64,000 nt of DNA from Ganoderma boninense (GCA_002900995.3 CM035311.1:2852001-2916000), one strand, 5' to 3'. Positions 34,709 to 47,455 are shown, numbered from the stretch's first letter. Notes: generated by a model from the letters alone, not told the origin. Numbers and translations: made by a program.

Positions 34709-37082
34709 ATGCCTGACGCACGCCTCGTCGACTCCAAGGCAACCTTTGCCTCCTTCAGCCATCTCCTAGATGCGCGCATACTACGAGCACTCGCCGACAT
34801 GGGATTTGCACGTCCGACACTTGTCCAGTCAAAGGCGATACCACTTGCACTGGAGAACCGTGATATCCTCGCACGCGCAAGGACAGGGAGCGGGAAGACC
34901 GCTGCATACTGTATACCCGTGGTCCAAAAAATCCTGAACGCGAAAATGGTGAGTCCTCCCGGCCGAACACGACACCTCTCCCTCTCCCTCTGCGGTGGCC
35001 GTTCGCTCAGCCCGTTCCTCATGCATGAGTTGCAGAGCATCGCGGAAGACGACGCGAAGCGCCAGGCTACCCGCGTCTTGATTCTGGTCCCTACGCGCGA
35101 GCTGGCGGAACAGGTGTCGGCGCATCTGCGGAGTCTGCTTGTGTACTGCGGAGAAGAGGTCATTATTGCGAACGTCACAAGCGGGACGACTGCGCACCTC
35201 CAGAAGTGAGTAAGTCGTTCGACTGTCCTTATATCGCTGGGTGGCATTGATCAGGGTCTCGGTAGAACCGCGCTCTCAGACAACCCAGACATCGTCATCG
35301 CGACGCCTTCTCGGGCCCTCGGTCTGCTTCAGTCCAAGGTATGTTGGGTGCTTGTTCGCATGCGAGGACGAGAGTTTGACTCGCTTTCACAGCACTTGAC
35401 TCTGGCCTTGCTAGAATCTCTCGTAATAGACGAGGCGGATCTCATCCTCTCATATGGGCATGACGAAGACATCAGGCAGATCTTCAGCGGCGGCTACCTA
35501 CCAAAGATGTTCCAGTCCTTCCTTATGAGTGCGACAATGACGGAAGATGTCGAGATACTGAAGGGCCTCGCGCTGAGAAGTCCGGTGAGTGCCACAAGCA
35601 ACTGTGTCGACCGCGTCCTAAATCGAGGATATTAGGCTATCCTCAAACTTGAGGAGGATGAGGATGAGGCCGCCAACCTCACGCAGTACTCGGTTCGGTG
35701 AGCAACTCCGCAGTGGGATGGGACTGTAAATTGATCTGTTTGTTTTCTTCCAGTTGTTCTGAGGTCGACAAGTTCCTCTTGACGTATGTCATCCTCAAAC
35801 TCAGGCTCATCAAGGGCAAGTGCATCCTGTTCGTCAACGACGTCGACCGGTGTTACCGCCTCAAGTTGTTCCTCGAGCAATTCTCGATCAAGAGTTGCGT
35901 CCTCAACTCGGAGCTGCCCTTGAATTCAAGATATCACGTCGTCCAAGAGTTCAACAAGGGCGTGTATGACTATATCATCGCGTCCGACGAGAGCTCCGGA
36001 AAAGCCGAGCAAGACTCCGACGATGAACAGGAGGCCGCGGAAGCCGATGACGACGACTGTAAGTCTATCGCACAATATCTTCATCGGCCTCAATCGACCG
36101 GAACGACAGTCATGTCTACTCAGCGCGAGGAACCGGAAGCAGGCGGCTCTCAACTCGAGAACGACACCGAGCATACACAAGCCAAAAGCCACAAGAAGCG
36201 GAAAGCACGCGCGAGTTCGCCAGCTCCTGAATCCTCTTCAAAATCCAAGTCCAGCAAGCGCAAACGGCGTAAGGGCGCCCCAGACGCCGAGTACGGCGTC
36301 TCGCGCGGCGTGGACTTCGTCGACGTCTCGTGCGTGATCAACTTCGATCTTCCCTCCTCCTCCCGCGCATACACGCATCGCGTCGGGCGTACCGCGCGAG
36401 CCGGGCGCACGGGCATGGCGCTCTCGTTCTTCGTGCCCGCAGAGCTGTGGGGCAAGAACAAGGTCGTCGGGTGCCTGGAGAGCGCGCGGCAGGACGAGGA
36501 GGTGTTCGCGCGGATCGAGCGGGAGCAGGGCGCGCGCGGGAGCGCGATCAAGGAGTACCAGTTCGACATGAAGCAGGTCGAGGCGTTCCGGTACCGCATG
36601 GAGGACGCGCTGCGCGCGGTGACGAGGAGCGCGATCAAGGAGGCGCGGGTCAAGGAGCTCAAGATGGAGATCCTGAACTCAGACAAGTTGAAGGTGCGTC
36701 GCGCTGTCGTCTTGTCGGCGGGCGAGGCAGGAGCTGACGACGATGAATCGTTGGGTGCGTGTAGGCGCACTTCGAGGACAACCCGCTCGACTTGGAGTAT
36801 TTGCGGCATGACAAGCCGCTGCATCCGACAAGGGTGCAGTCGCATATGAAGCACGTTCCGAAGTATCTCTTACCACGGATCGCACCTGTACCGGGGGCGG
36901 ATACTGGCGTCGAGGGGGACGGGAATCCTGCACCGGGGCCGGCGGAAGTTGGTTTCGTTCCATTCAGCAAAAACGCGCGGGGGCGCGGTCGTGGTCGTGG
37001 TCGGGGTAGGGGTGGTAGAGGAGGCGGCGGACCTGGTCGCGGGGGCAAGAAGCGGTCGGATCCGTTGAAAAAGTTCAAGTGA
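34709..37082 (+). CDS. DBP9: DEAD-box RNA helicase DBP9 (DDX56-like), ribosome biogenesis
   Basis: Exons 34709-34948, 35036-35205, 35266-35338, 35393-35584, 35636-35697, 35754-36058, 36110-36693, 36765-37082, 647 aa. Nucleolar ATPase for 60S subunit assembly. Motifs in order: Q-motif [12 protein letters not shown], Walker [31 protein letters not shown], the DEAD box [19 protein letters not shown] in [11 protein letters not shown], then [32 protein letters not shown] and [13 protein letters not shown]. The insertion between domains (acidic then Lys/Arg-rich KKRKRRKG-type) and the Gly/Arg tail ([17 protein letters not shown]) are typical of the Dbp9 group. Introns at 34949-35035 (87 bp) and 36059-36109 (51 bp) are multiples of three without stops, so retention would keep the frame; the second one is less certain. 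Confidence 0.94.
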
Positions 37083-37501
37083 TTTGTCTTCCTGAGGACA
37101 GCTTACAAGTTCGATCGCCAGGCCTCAGTGCGTGCGTTGTGTTGTACTCCATCCTATAACCCCTTTGCGATCACTGCGTGCCATGTGCGCTGGCTGGCAC
37201 CGTAAACTTCCCCGCCGGAGGCTGATGGTCCGGTAGCAAATTTTCGATCCTGAATTCCTTCTGCCGTTCTCTTAGGTCTTCTGCGAGCGTGACCCCGCGA
37301 AATGGACTCGCTTTTTCGGGTGCTTATATTATCCCTAGTTCTCCTTTCCTCGACCACGAGGCGACGTAACTCACAAAACTAAAGCCACAATGTTCATCAT
37401 CCGAAACCATGTCCATCATCTCAAACCATGTCCATCATCCCAAGCCAAAAAAAAATACAGCGGGCCCGCGGTCTTGATATACTTAGTAACCCAAACAGCG
37501 G
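37083..37501. other. Intergenic between convergent DBP9 and STE14
   Basis: Tail-to-tail spacer. Three near copies of a CCATGTCCATCATC-like unit occur at 37398-37443; nothing else is seen. Confidence 0.5.
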
Positions 37502-38263
37502 TCATATCACATATGGGATCAACGCGTAGGGCACGTCCGCCTTGTACCTCATCCACGCCAGCCCGAACTGCGCCTTCAGCTTCCCGTCCTCGACGCCACA
37601 CCGGCGGTACAACGACACGAAGCTGAACAGAGAAGAGATGCGCCACAGCCACCCAAGGATCGCCAGCGCGGGGATCCCCTCGACGCCGCACGCGGAGACG
37701 TAGCCCCCGGCACCGAAGTGCATGAGGTACGCCCCGGTGGTGAGGCAGAGGATGCCGGTGTAGGCCGGGTGGCGGACGTACGCGTATGGGCCGCCGGTGA
37801 TGAGCTTGTGGTCGTCCTTGATGACGACCTCGAAGGTGAAGAGGCTCCCGAGGACGTGGTAGGACCAGAGGCGGACGGAGGCTCCGAAAAGGAGGAGGAC
37901 GAGGCCGGCGATGAAGGAGGGGGTGAGCGCGGCGAGCTGGGCGGTGGAGAGGCCGGCGGGGCAGATGAGCGGGGTAAACTGGAGGGAGTGGACACCTGGG
38001 TAGGCGAGAAGAAACGAGTGGAGGAAGGTCGGGAACATGATCGTGGCCTACGATCGGAGCGACGATGGTCAGTATCGAAACGCGAAACGGTGGAAGTGTT
38101 ATGATATGCTTACCCCCGCGGTGTAGGAAATATAGCGGACGATGTACTCCCACGACTGGCCTTTGTACACTGCATCGCTGATGACGCGTGGTTGAGGCGG
38201 AGTGATCGCGACCGTGTAAAACGCAGCGGATGCGATGAGGGAGAAGACTTTGATGTAAGACAT
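37502..38263 (-). CDS. STE14: Protein-S-isoprenylcysteine O-methyltransferase (STE14/ICMT)
   Basis: Exons on the minus strand: 38263-38114 and 38047-37502, 231 aa, the usual family length. It is an ER membrane enzyme that methyl-esterifies the farnesyl- or geranylgeranyl-cysteine of CaaX proteins (Ras, Rho, lipopeptide pheromones). Several membrane helices are visible (FSLIASAAFYTVAI, SFIAGLVLLLFGASVRLW, LAILGWLWRISSLFSFVSLY). The C-terminal ICMT signature is GGPYAYVRHPAYTG followed by the conserved GVEDGKLKAQFG-type stretch and the end RYKADVPYALIPYVI. A TATATA element at 38323-38329 lies about 60 bp upstream. Confidence 0.93.
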
Positions 38264-39021
38264 CGGGAGATGTGGTGCGTCGAGAGGGGAGGTGGTGACC
38301 GCCTCGACATTGGATGAGCCTGCTATATACGCGAACGGCGGCTTGTTGAACGAAATAACCTTCTTGGTGGTGAAGTGGAATGGTCAATGGTCTGTTCCAC
38401 CTCGCTCCCAGACTCGAGCGAGGCTGAGATACCACATGTGGCCTCCGGCCGTGATGCACCGGTAGTACATCCAATCCACCACAAGGATGATTGGCATGCT
38501 GTGTTCTATACTGTAATGACACTTGTAGACCTTGTGCTGTCTTTATGCCGAAGTGTTCTAGAAGCGATATGTCACGGTTGTCGATGTGGGGTTCGACCAT
38601 ACGGTAATGCACTGGCAACAGATCGTCTCCCGACGGATGTGGCGGGTCCGGCGTAGAGAAATCCGAGAGGCCCGGACTGACAAACGGAAGAATCAGAGAG
38701 CTATGATGGAATCGAAGGTTGAGTGTGCACCTACTAGATCACCTTCGATAAACGTCATGTTCAACGGCGGCACTGCCAGCGACGTCGACTCGAAGTTGGA
38801 GTGCGGTGACTCGGACTAATGGGCCCGTCAGACGTCCCACTTTGGCAGGGCTCCCATGTATTTTAGCATCAGATGGAAAGCCAGGAATGATTGACGACAG
38901 GGATGCGGGTACCGGTCGCCACATTCTCAGGTGGGCCTTCGAGCCGTGGAACTGTAACAAGTGCTGGCAGTAAGAAACGCCGAAAACCTAAGCGCCGGGT
39001 CTGTCGCCGAAACGAGCAAGG
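38264..39021. other. Intergenic; left edge of accessory island
   Basis: From the STE14 promoter to the first repeat module. No gene supported. Confidence 0.45.
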
Positions 39022-39450
39022 GAGACGCCCAGGCGAGTCGCGGTCACGAAAGTCGGTCGAGTTTTGCGATGAGATTACGCCCAGACTACTATGGCACAAC
39101 TACTGTTAGCTTCTACAGACTCATTGCTCTCTCTGTCTCTCATTATTTCCATCCTGGTGCTTGCGAGTCTATGCTCTGTTGGGATTTGTCGAGGAGTTCA
39201 GCCCGCATCAAGCACTCCTTTCCTAACGACCTCACGGACACGGACATCCCCAGTCACCATTGGAATGGTTTGCTATGGGTAATGTATCTCACCATGGTGA
39301 AATATTTTGCCCATAGCTGCCCTTTCAAGCATGTCATCTTTCCGTACCTCAACCATTTTTATCGGATTCGCAACCACAACAACTTGGTAGCCTCGCATTC
39401 GAAGAAAGTAGGAGACTTGGAGTAGAAAGGAACAAAGTGAGTACATAAAC
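39022..39450. repeat. Repeat module 1 (left of gene-family copy A)
   Basis: Starts with GAGACGCCCA (39022-39031), then TCACGAAAGTCGGTCGAG-type sequence, a palindrome at 39272-39317 (arms 22 bp, 18 of 22 pairs match, 2-base loop), and ends with AACAAAGTGAGTACAT near 39431. Module limits are approximate. Related to the modules at 41.8, 45.5, 47.5 and 51.2 kb. Confidence 0.7.
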
Positions 39451-39627
39451 ACATCTCTTACTAGTGCAGAGAAGTTTCAGCTTCTTAGCCAGGCCTAAGG
39501 CCTATCATTCACTTGATCCTTGCGTGGATGCTGGGATGAGGTCGGAGATTGGGCCTGCAGGGGTGTGCGGCTATGGGTAGTGTATCTCATCATACGTGTC
39601 CTGCCACGTAAGAGCGGTCAAGACCTG

Positions 39628-41095
39628 CTAGGGATGCTCGCTTTGGGAGACGGCCCACGATTCTACGAGGTGCGTCTCCTCGAGGCCTGGTCCAGTTGCG
39701 AAGTTCGTGCCAAGGGGAGGCGCCATGATACTGGGCCAGAATGGCTCGCGCTCCTCGAAGCATCCTTCAAGCGTGCGGCTCATGCAGTCACCGTGAATGG
39801 CATACGCGCGAGAGGTGCCTCGCACAAACGCCGCGTCGATGTCTGATCCTATCGTGGGGTCTGTGACCATCGGCTGGGACGCGATGAGGAGATCGCGAGG
39901 CGAGTGCGTATGCCAGGCGCAGACCACAGGCGCACTCATTGTCGAATCTACAATCTCCCCACTTCCAACTTGGACAGCGTACGGATGCGCATGGTCGATC
40001 CCCTCGCCAACGCCGGATTGCTCGACGAGCAGAGCTATGGAGTCGTCAATGAGGGCGTGCGCGAGCTCACTGTACGGGCCCATGGATGTGCGCGTATGCT
40101 GCCAGTGGCCGCGTTGTGGGTTCATCGTGATAGGCGTGCCGAACCGATTGTGGTTGCCTGAGCTGATGGACGATACGGGGGCCGTGGGCTGGGGTGAAAT
40201 GGCGAGGCTAGTGTGGACGGAGGGTGTATGCAACCGCAAGGCTCTCGTCGAGAGGTGGTGTGGGTTGTCGTGCGGAGCAAGGGTCCCCATGGTGTGTCTG
40301 TCATGCTGCCGGAGTTGGGCTTCATGCGGCACGGCAGCAGCGATGGGCAGTGTGGTCCAATGACCAACGACCTCTCTGCAGCCCCTAGAGCGTGGTTTAG
40401 ATGGGAGTGCCCCGTGGCAAATCGATCGGCATGGTTGGGATACGGGGGTGTGGCGCGGCGGTCCAAGGTTGCATGTTCAGGACGACGCTCTCCAGAAGCA
40501 TCGGTTGCGCACGATGCACTCCTACTTGCAGGCGTGCGCCACCGATGAACCCTCAGTGCTCCAGGAGAAGCAATGGTCAGTACATTTCGATGCCCAAAGT
40601 CCTGTCCCGGGTGCGTAGAAGTCCAGACGGCGGTTTCTATCGTTGTCGGACCGCGTGTACAGATGTCGAGAGGATCTGTCAATGCAAACCGAGATGGTGG
40701 AAGGGAAAGGTACTCAGGATCTTGTTCCACCAGATTGCAGGACAGAGGAGCAGCCTCGAGGATGGCGGACAGGGCGTGCGCATATTCCTGCTTGCACGCG
40801 GACGGTATACGACTCCTCGACGAAGCAGGAATGAAAGAACTCTCGCAAACAGTGTTAGTAGGTCACCGCTGTGCGCACTTTCATCTTCTGTGAACATTTT
40901 ACCGTCGAGTCCCACCGCTGTATAGGAGGAAGGTGGCGCTGTGGACTGTGTTGTGCCCTCAGTGCGCAAGGTCCTCAGATCGTACAGTGGCGATTGAGCT
41001 GTGGAGGGCCCGGGAGTCCTACTGTCTGATCCTAGTGACGGCGTGTTAGGCTGTCCCCACCCACCATACTGACGTCGAGGGGGCGAGAGTGTCAC
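39628..41095 (-). pseudogene. Copy A of the island gene family, frameshifted
   Basis: Two overlapping minus-strand frames resemble successive parts of the intact copies at 42.3 and 47.9 kb. The frame ending at 39628 contains PYSELAHALIDDSI, EQSGVGEGIDHAHPYAVQVGS and LEETHLVES, matching STYSDLADALVDP, GQGGVGEGIDYASLYIPQLGS and SDETYLAPS of copy B. Upstream, in another frame (40730-40122), PEHATLDRR and GAAERS match YERAVFDRQ and ATAES. A further stretch near 41050 (TPSLGSDSRTPGPST) matches GTPSLQSDGGTRST. The switch between frames around 40.2-40.3 kb and the missing 5' exons indicate a decayed copy. Confidence 0.65.
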
Positions 41096-41757
41096 GGTGT
41101 CCGGGACGGGAGGGAGGGATAAGCGTTGGTCACTAGATGCCGCGCTCCGTGTGGCTGGGAGCTGCTAAAGTGGTGGCAGGTGGGCTGTACGGAAGACGAA
41201 GGGGAGTGGAGATGAGTGCTCTAGGGGTGGTGTTGTGTGTTCGACTGGTGGGGGATATCGCGTCGCTCAGATTTGTGCATGTGATGACAGGACTGACAAT
41301 AATGAAATGTACCTTCGTCCTCCTGACTGGCTTCCTCCTCTGGTGCTCCTTCGCAGTCGTAACCTTCAGGAACTGCTTACGCTTGCTTCCCTAACTCGTA
41401 CTGGGACGTGTCTGAGACATTGTAGATTGAACTTGATAGCTGTTTTTCCTTGTTTCCCTCTCCTAGCTTGCATTCTCATACTCGGGCTCGTTAGAAATCC
41501 CAATCTCGATTTTAACTGATACTACTTAGTCGACATAAAGTCGTTCATTTGAAGTCCAGCCATGAGGCACTGGCAATTCTTGCAATCAGCTCTCCCTCTC
41601 TGCGCAGTTGAGAGGATCTAAGACCCACTACAGCCTCCCCCTCCCCGAGGGAACCCCCAGTCGAGAATTTTGCACTTCAAACTTTCAACCCCTGGCAGGC
41701 GGAGAGGACCGGTACTGATGAGGCCCGGGGCGCTGGAGTTAATCAAAACAAGTAATC

Positions 41758-42170
41758 GAGACGCCCAGTGACCCAATGAAGGACATGAAAATCGATTAAG
41801 GTTCGGCTATCACTCTGGCCATCTCTGCTTATCGATGGTTCCCGTCTTGTCGCTGGCTTCAACATGCTCACTCAGACTGACTCGCATCTTGGAATTTTCT
41901 TGCCACTTTGTGCTTGCCTGAACTTCATCCATCAAGCCGTTGTTTCCTGGCAACCTCGTGGACACGCGGACGACTCGGCCACATTTGGAATGTTTTGTTA
42001 TGGGTAGCATGATTCAGAATCCTGAATCGTATTGCTCATAGCAATTCATCCAGGCGTGGTACCTCCCTTCTAGCTCAAACAGATTCATTGCATCAGGAAC
42101 AGACAGCGTCGTATTAGCAGACAAAAGCAGGAAACACAGGCAGAGTAAAGTGGAAGGTGAGTATTTTGAG
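41758..42170. repeat. Repeat module 2 (between copies A and B)
   Basis: GAGACGCCCA at 41758-41767, then ATGAAAATCGATTAAGG. Palindrome at 41995-42044 (arms 23 bp, 17 of 23 pairs match, 4-base loop). A degenerate AAAGTGGAAGGTGAGTATT follows near 42150. Confidence 0.7.
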
Positions 42171-42281
42171 TCTCTCCACCGGGCCCAAGGTCCCCTATTG
42201 ACTCAATCCATGCATAGACAAAGTGAGCCGGAGTTTGGCCTTGGAGGCGGTGTGATATGGGTAGCATGATGAAGAAGGTTC

Positions 42282-44446
42282 CTACCACATCGAGGTGGTC
42301 AGGAATTGCTGGCGGAGGTCGCCATGGGAGCCTGCGGACGATGGTGCGAGGTACGTCTCGTCGGAGTCCTGTCCATTTGCGAAGTCCGTGCAAAGAAGAG
42401 GCGCCACGATGTTGGGCCAGGATAGCTCGCGCTCCTCCAACCGTCCATTGACGATGCGGGTTATGCCGTCGTCGTCAGTTGCATGTGCGCGAGGGGTGCT
42501 CAGAGTATTCAAGACGTCGATACCTGATCCTATTGAAGGGTGGTCGAGGACCGACTGGGGTGCGATGGAGAGACCGACCTGCCAGTGTGCGAGGGATCCA
42601 GGTGCGCTCGTCGCTGATCCTGCAATCCCGTCACTTCCGAGTTGGGGGATGTATAAAGAGGCGTAGTCGATCCCCTCACCAACGCCGCCTTGCCCCACCA
42701 GCGGAACTATGGAGTGGGGATCGACGAGGGCGTCCGCGAGATCACTGTATGTGCTCTGAAATGCACGTGTTGGCTGCGAGCGTTGCGTGCTCATCATGGC
42801 CGGCGCGCTGAACTGATGTTGGTTGAGCGGAACGGAGTTGGGTTGCCCCCAGTGTCCATGCGACGAGTCGGAAGACGAGATCCTGGTGGATCCGTCATGT
42901 TGCAAGGCTTGAGCTTGATGCGCCACGGCGCCGCAGAAGGGCAGTATGGTCCCATAACCCGCGGATCGGGCGATCGCAGAGCTCTCTGCAGTTGCTAGAG
43001 AGCGGTTGGGTTGGACGTGAACCGCGGCGACCTGATCGGAGTAGCTGGGTGAAGGGCGTGGAGCGTGCTGGCGGTCGAAGACTGCACGTTCATAACGATG
43101 CACCCCAGGCTGAGTACCGGTTGCGCGCACGGCGCCCTTCCCTGCAGGCCCGCGGTGCTGGTGACTACTTAACACTCCGGACGTGGTGGTGGCCGGTACA
43201 TCTAGATATTGCGACAAGGAGTGGTGGCCCTGGTGTGTCGAGCTCCGGACGGCGGTCGCCGTGGGCCAAGATTCGGGCACGCGGAAGTCGGGAGGGCTTA
43301 TGGTCGTTGCCAGTGGCTGCGATGGGAAGGAATAGAAGGTGCGAGTCTCGGGGACGATGGACAGTGATTGGGTGCCACTGTGTCTGTGTTCGACTGTCAG
43401 GGTGGGGGATGGATGACTCCATGACGAACGAGGGTTGAAATAACTCTGATACACAGCGTTGAAGATGTCTTCACTGTCTGTATCTTCCTTCGTTGCTGAC
43501 GGCCTGCGATCGTGCTCTTCCGGCAAGGAAGGGGACTGTGGCGAAGGTGTCGGGCCATCTGCCCATGTACCCAAGGATGATGGCGATGGCGGCGACTCAA
43601 CTGTTGAGCGAGTTCCACCGTCCGACTGCAGTGATGGCGTGCCGATCGGCAACGGGCCATGTCCCAGTGCGCTGAGGTCGGAGGAGTGTCCGGATGGGAA
43701 TCTGGCGTAAAACTCGAGGTATGTGGACTTGAAGACGCCATTCGCAGTCTGTGGCGGTTGGCAGTCCAGCTCGGGAGCTGTGGAGGCCGAACCCGCAGAA
43801 TGGCATGAGCGTAGTGTCACTGGCGGCATCGGGTGTGAGGATTTATACCCCCGGCCAGGAGGAATTGGTGAGGGCACAGTCAAAGCGTCGATCGGTGTCC
43901 CGTTCTCCGAGGTTGCCAGCTGCGGTGCTGGTGGTAGAGGCACGGATCGGAAGGTGATCAGTACCGGAGGTGGTTGTTCAGGCCTGTCAGGGGGCGGCGT
44001 CGTGTTTTGCACCGGCGAGAGCTATCATGATGTTCAGATTTGCAGATGGAATACCAAGACCGACAAGAGTGAAACTTACCTTCCTCTTCTTCACCGTCTT
44101 TCTCCGGCCTTCCACCTGATGTTTCCTTGACTGAATGGCTCCTGCTTTGACTGCTTTGGTTCTCGCCTTCTGCTGCTCGTACCGCCTTTTCCGTTGAAGG
44201 GGGAGAGGGTCAGCTCGGTCTCCTAGCCTATCCAGATGCAGCCCTGACGAAGGGCACATCTCCATGCACTGGGAGGTGGATCCTTTGAGGTTGAGAGCGA
44301 GAGCCACTGAATGCATGCGTGCTCACCATTCTGTCATTGCCCATCGCTCTCTGAAGTTTAACCGGGGGCTGGTGTATTTGTCGATAGTTCTTTATCTGCG
44401 CCCCCTTCTCGCCATACTTTGGTCCCAAAGGATTTGAGATAGCCAT
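42282..44446 (-). CDS. Copy B of an unrecognised island gene family (682 aa, basic region then Pro/Ser-rich)
   Basis: Exons on the minus strand: 44446-44327, 44268-44080, 44021-42282; every junction is phase 0. Residues 1-40 (GEKGAQIKNYRQIHQPPVKL) and exon 2 are nearly identical to copy C. Exon 2 starts with a CMEMC pair and has a Lys/Arg-rich stretch (LQRKRRYEQQKARTKAVKAG and following to residue 103), which looks like a nuclear-localisation or DNA-contact region. The long third exon is Pro/Ser/Thr/His-rich without a recognised domain. The layout resembles a transcription regulator, but that is inference. The same two intron positions in copy C support the model. The 5' flank 44447-44740 is also conserved with copy C. 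It could have an upstream non-ATG exon; none is required. Confidence 0.6.
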
Positions 44447-45543
44447 GTAGAGTGGATCGTGGGCGAGATGTGGCGCGGGATGAGGTCTGCGTATGTAGGG
44501 GAGGAATGAGGACTGATATCACGGTCGGGTACGACTTAAACTTGTCGGAGCGACATCCTGTGTACGACCAAAAGCGGTGTATGTGGATCGAGAGGAAGAA
44601 GCGGCCCCTTGGTTCGCTTGTTGACAGAACGGCGCGTAAATCACGCGGTCTCAGCGGAGCTTGGCTTCTGGCGGCACCTTGGCAGATGAACCAATGTGCG
44701 GTGTTACGGCCCCTTCGAGGATATAAATTCCGCAGATGATGGGCACCTCAGCCTGAGCCATACCTGAGATATCTGATCCTCGTACGTGTTGAAAGGGAAT
44801 CCTTCTCAACCTTAAGTATCACGCACTCGGAAATCCTTCATCAAGGAGTCTGCATTCGTAAGTCGCTGACTCAGTAAGCCCACAAAAAGGTACAGCATAT
44901 CTCCTTCATTCCCTGATAACTCAAGGAGGGCAGGCTTCGTCTCCGCCGAGTGGCACAGCGCAGCCGTTTCCACGAAAGAACACGCGTCCATTCTGGATCT
45001 CTCGGGAATGGCTTAGGCATGGGAATCTGTCGGTAACCTCGTTTAGGTATGCCTTGTTTTCTCGCCTAATTCCGCAGTTCGCAAGAAGTCGAGTCAGTCT
45101 ACGCCACAGTCGTGACCGTGCGTCGTGCTGCACTGTGGCGTGCACCACGCACAGACTGCACGGATCAATCATGTAGTAGGCTCATGGAGCCTCTGGAAGG
45201 GCGTGAACGGTTTATGACTCGTTGGCTGGATGAAGGAGTAGCGAGCCCAGCGGGGTCAAGTTTGAGGCACTCAGGGAAACGATAGTGCCAGCAGCGAGTT
45301 TCCCGAATGACGCCATGGGTACCGGTGGGCGCAAACAGAGGTTGAAGTGGTGGACGGTTGTGGCGTGATAAGTGTGGCTCAAGTGACGTGGATGGAGGCA
45401 TGTACGGAGCTCCGAGGACTGACACTGTCCATGGGGGCTGGGGGAGGAAATAGTGCTCGCAGTCACCTCTGACCGCTTGATCATGGAGCGCCGCTGCCGC
45501 CCGCGTCCCAATCAGGCTCTCGAGGCTGCTATAACGGGTAATA

Positions 45544-46016
45544 GAGACGCCCACAGTCAAGCCGGGTCACCAGTTTCGGAGTCCGCTGTGAGATCGATAT
45601 CTCCCTCGTCGCTCTCATTGCTGTCACCGTCATCGGTTCTCACTGGTGTCTCCTGCGCTTCAGTCTCTTCCGTTCACGGTTCATCACCCTTCTGCCCATC
45701 CTGGATGGCCTGATGTAGGTAATACAGGCACATGAAGAACCCAAGACCGTACGCCGACTCGGACCGCTTGGTAACTCAAATGTCCCCCCAGGCAGCCCGA
45801 CATGCTCGCCTAATTGAGTGGCCTGCTATGAGTAGGAAAGATTGAGTTTGTCAACCTTCCTTACTCATAGCAGTTTGCTTGTATGCGAGCCCTCCTTGTC
45901 GCATCAAAAGCGGAATCGAAGCTATTATCCCTGCGGAGGACACGCGGAGGGAGAAGGCGAGGCTCGTGTATTGCCGTACGCAAATTTAGGACAAGGGAAC
46001 AAAGGTGCGTACATGG
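45544..46016. repeat. Repeat module 3 (between copy B and the decayed gene at 46.5 kb)
   Basis: GAGACGCCCA at 45544-45553, then GGTCACCAGTTTCGGAGTCC. Palindrome at 45823-45873 (arms 23 bp, 20 of 23 pairs match, 5-base loop), GGGAACAAAGGTGCGTACAT at 45995-46014. Confidence 0.7.
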
Positions 46017-46447
46017 AAATAATTGTCTAGAGGATACATGGAATGGAGCCTGTATTGCCCAGGAGAACATCCATACGGCTCGAGTAGGACTATAGATTAA
46101 AAGAGGTGCGATTCAAGGCCTGCAGACTCCACCATAATCTCCTCTAGCAGCCTTCGAGCTCGTCGCAGCGTTTACCGCACTTTTCACTCTTCACCTTACA
46201 TCGCCAGCTATGTCTTGCATCCTTGAGTTCACCATGCCCACTTCCTGCTCCTCTGAGCCCTTCGGTACGTTAGCTCTACTGACGCCTTGGCGAATCTCTA
46301 CCGATGAATGGCCGCCCTTCCTTCTGTAGGAACATGCCCCACGATGATCAGTATGTCTCTTCCTTTTGGTTCCTCCAGACATGGCGCTAATTCCACGGAA
46401 TACAGACGTTCGCGAGTGGCTCACGATCCACCACACGCAACAGCGAC

Positions 46448-46906
46448 TGCGGCACGCACAAGTACCACGTCTTCGCCATCGCCGAGTACCTGATCTTGAT
46501 CTTCGGCAGCAAGAGCGACTACATTAACACCAACATCGGCATCCCCTCGGCTCCCTCGCCATCGAGGTACGCTCGGCCTCATTGTCCCTAGAAATCCTCC
46601 CCTGAGCGTCTGCTTGCAGCTCTCCGGCCAGATCGACATCTGCCAGTGTGCGTCGCGCCTCTCCGAGTCCCAGTTCACGATGAACGTCAAGTACCCGCTC
46701 CTCGCCTCCGTCAAAGCCGGCACATACAAGGGCGACCTGCACTGCGGGCGTGGCATTGACTTCGCCATTGGCGTGCCCGAGATCTATGGCACGCTCCGGT
46801 TCTGGGTGCACGGCGGCACCTGACCGCCTGGCCGTGGGTCAAGTTCTACCTGCACGTCTTCGATGTCGAGTACAAGTGCAAGTTCGCTGTGCTCACCATC
46901 TCGTGA
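46448..46906 (+). pseudogene. Decayed small-protein gene, unrecognised family
   Basis: Protein-like stretches lie in different plus-strand frames: CGTHKYHVFAIAEYLILIFG and on to about 46540; then SLAIE joined across a 50-60 bp intron with GTACGC donor to LSGQIDICQCASRLSESQFT and AGTYKGDLHCGRGIDFAIGV; then a frame change near 46820 to WPWVKFYLHVFDVEYKCKF, ending with TGA at 46904-46906. At least two frame breaks are needed to read one protein, so it is called a pseudogene; draft sequence errors are the alternative. The YKGDLxCGxGI pattern recalls small basidiomycete proteins of unknown function. Confidence 0.4.
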
Positions 46907-47455
46907 GCCCTTTGCTTGCCCTTGTTCTTCCCATAGCTGCAGGATGCTGACGCGTTGACTGCGCAGCCGGTGGTTCCCGTCGCCCGACAAGCTGATCGAG
47001 GCTGCGAGCAGCCCCAAGGCCGTCGTCGCGGTCGCGTCGCGGTCGATCAGCGTCCATAAGGAGACTAACAACATTACCAACAATGAACATCATCGCGCCA
47101 ATTGTCGCTGTCGCCGCCGCGGCCTCCGAGTAGATAGGCTAGTAGGTGGTGTTCGCCTTCGCACTAGCAAGGCCTCTTCTATAGCCTCCGTGAAGTGATT
47201 GTTTTATGATCATCCGTTCGTACTACTCCGATAAGCTTCAGAATCTGTAGAAAGCCATATGTCGAACTCAATGGCTGGCGCTATTAATCTGTCTTGTTCC
47301 TCTCTACTCGCTCGTGTGCTCGTGCTAATTGAAAAACTTAATCTCGATGTGCGATAGCAGTCGTTGCCAACGAAATTATCACGCTACGCGAGCCCACTGG
47401 GTACCGGACGAGGCACAGCTGCTGCTCGAGTCGACGGAGTCCGAAAGGAGCAAGT

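Noticed and set aside
44447..44740. Open minus-strand reading upstream of copy B, also present upstream of copy C
   Set aside because: No ATG and no splice acceptor that would add it to the gene; treated as conserved 5' flank or UTR.
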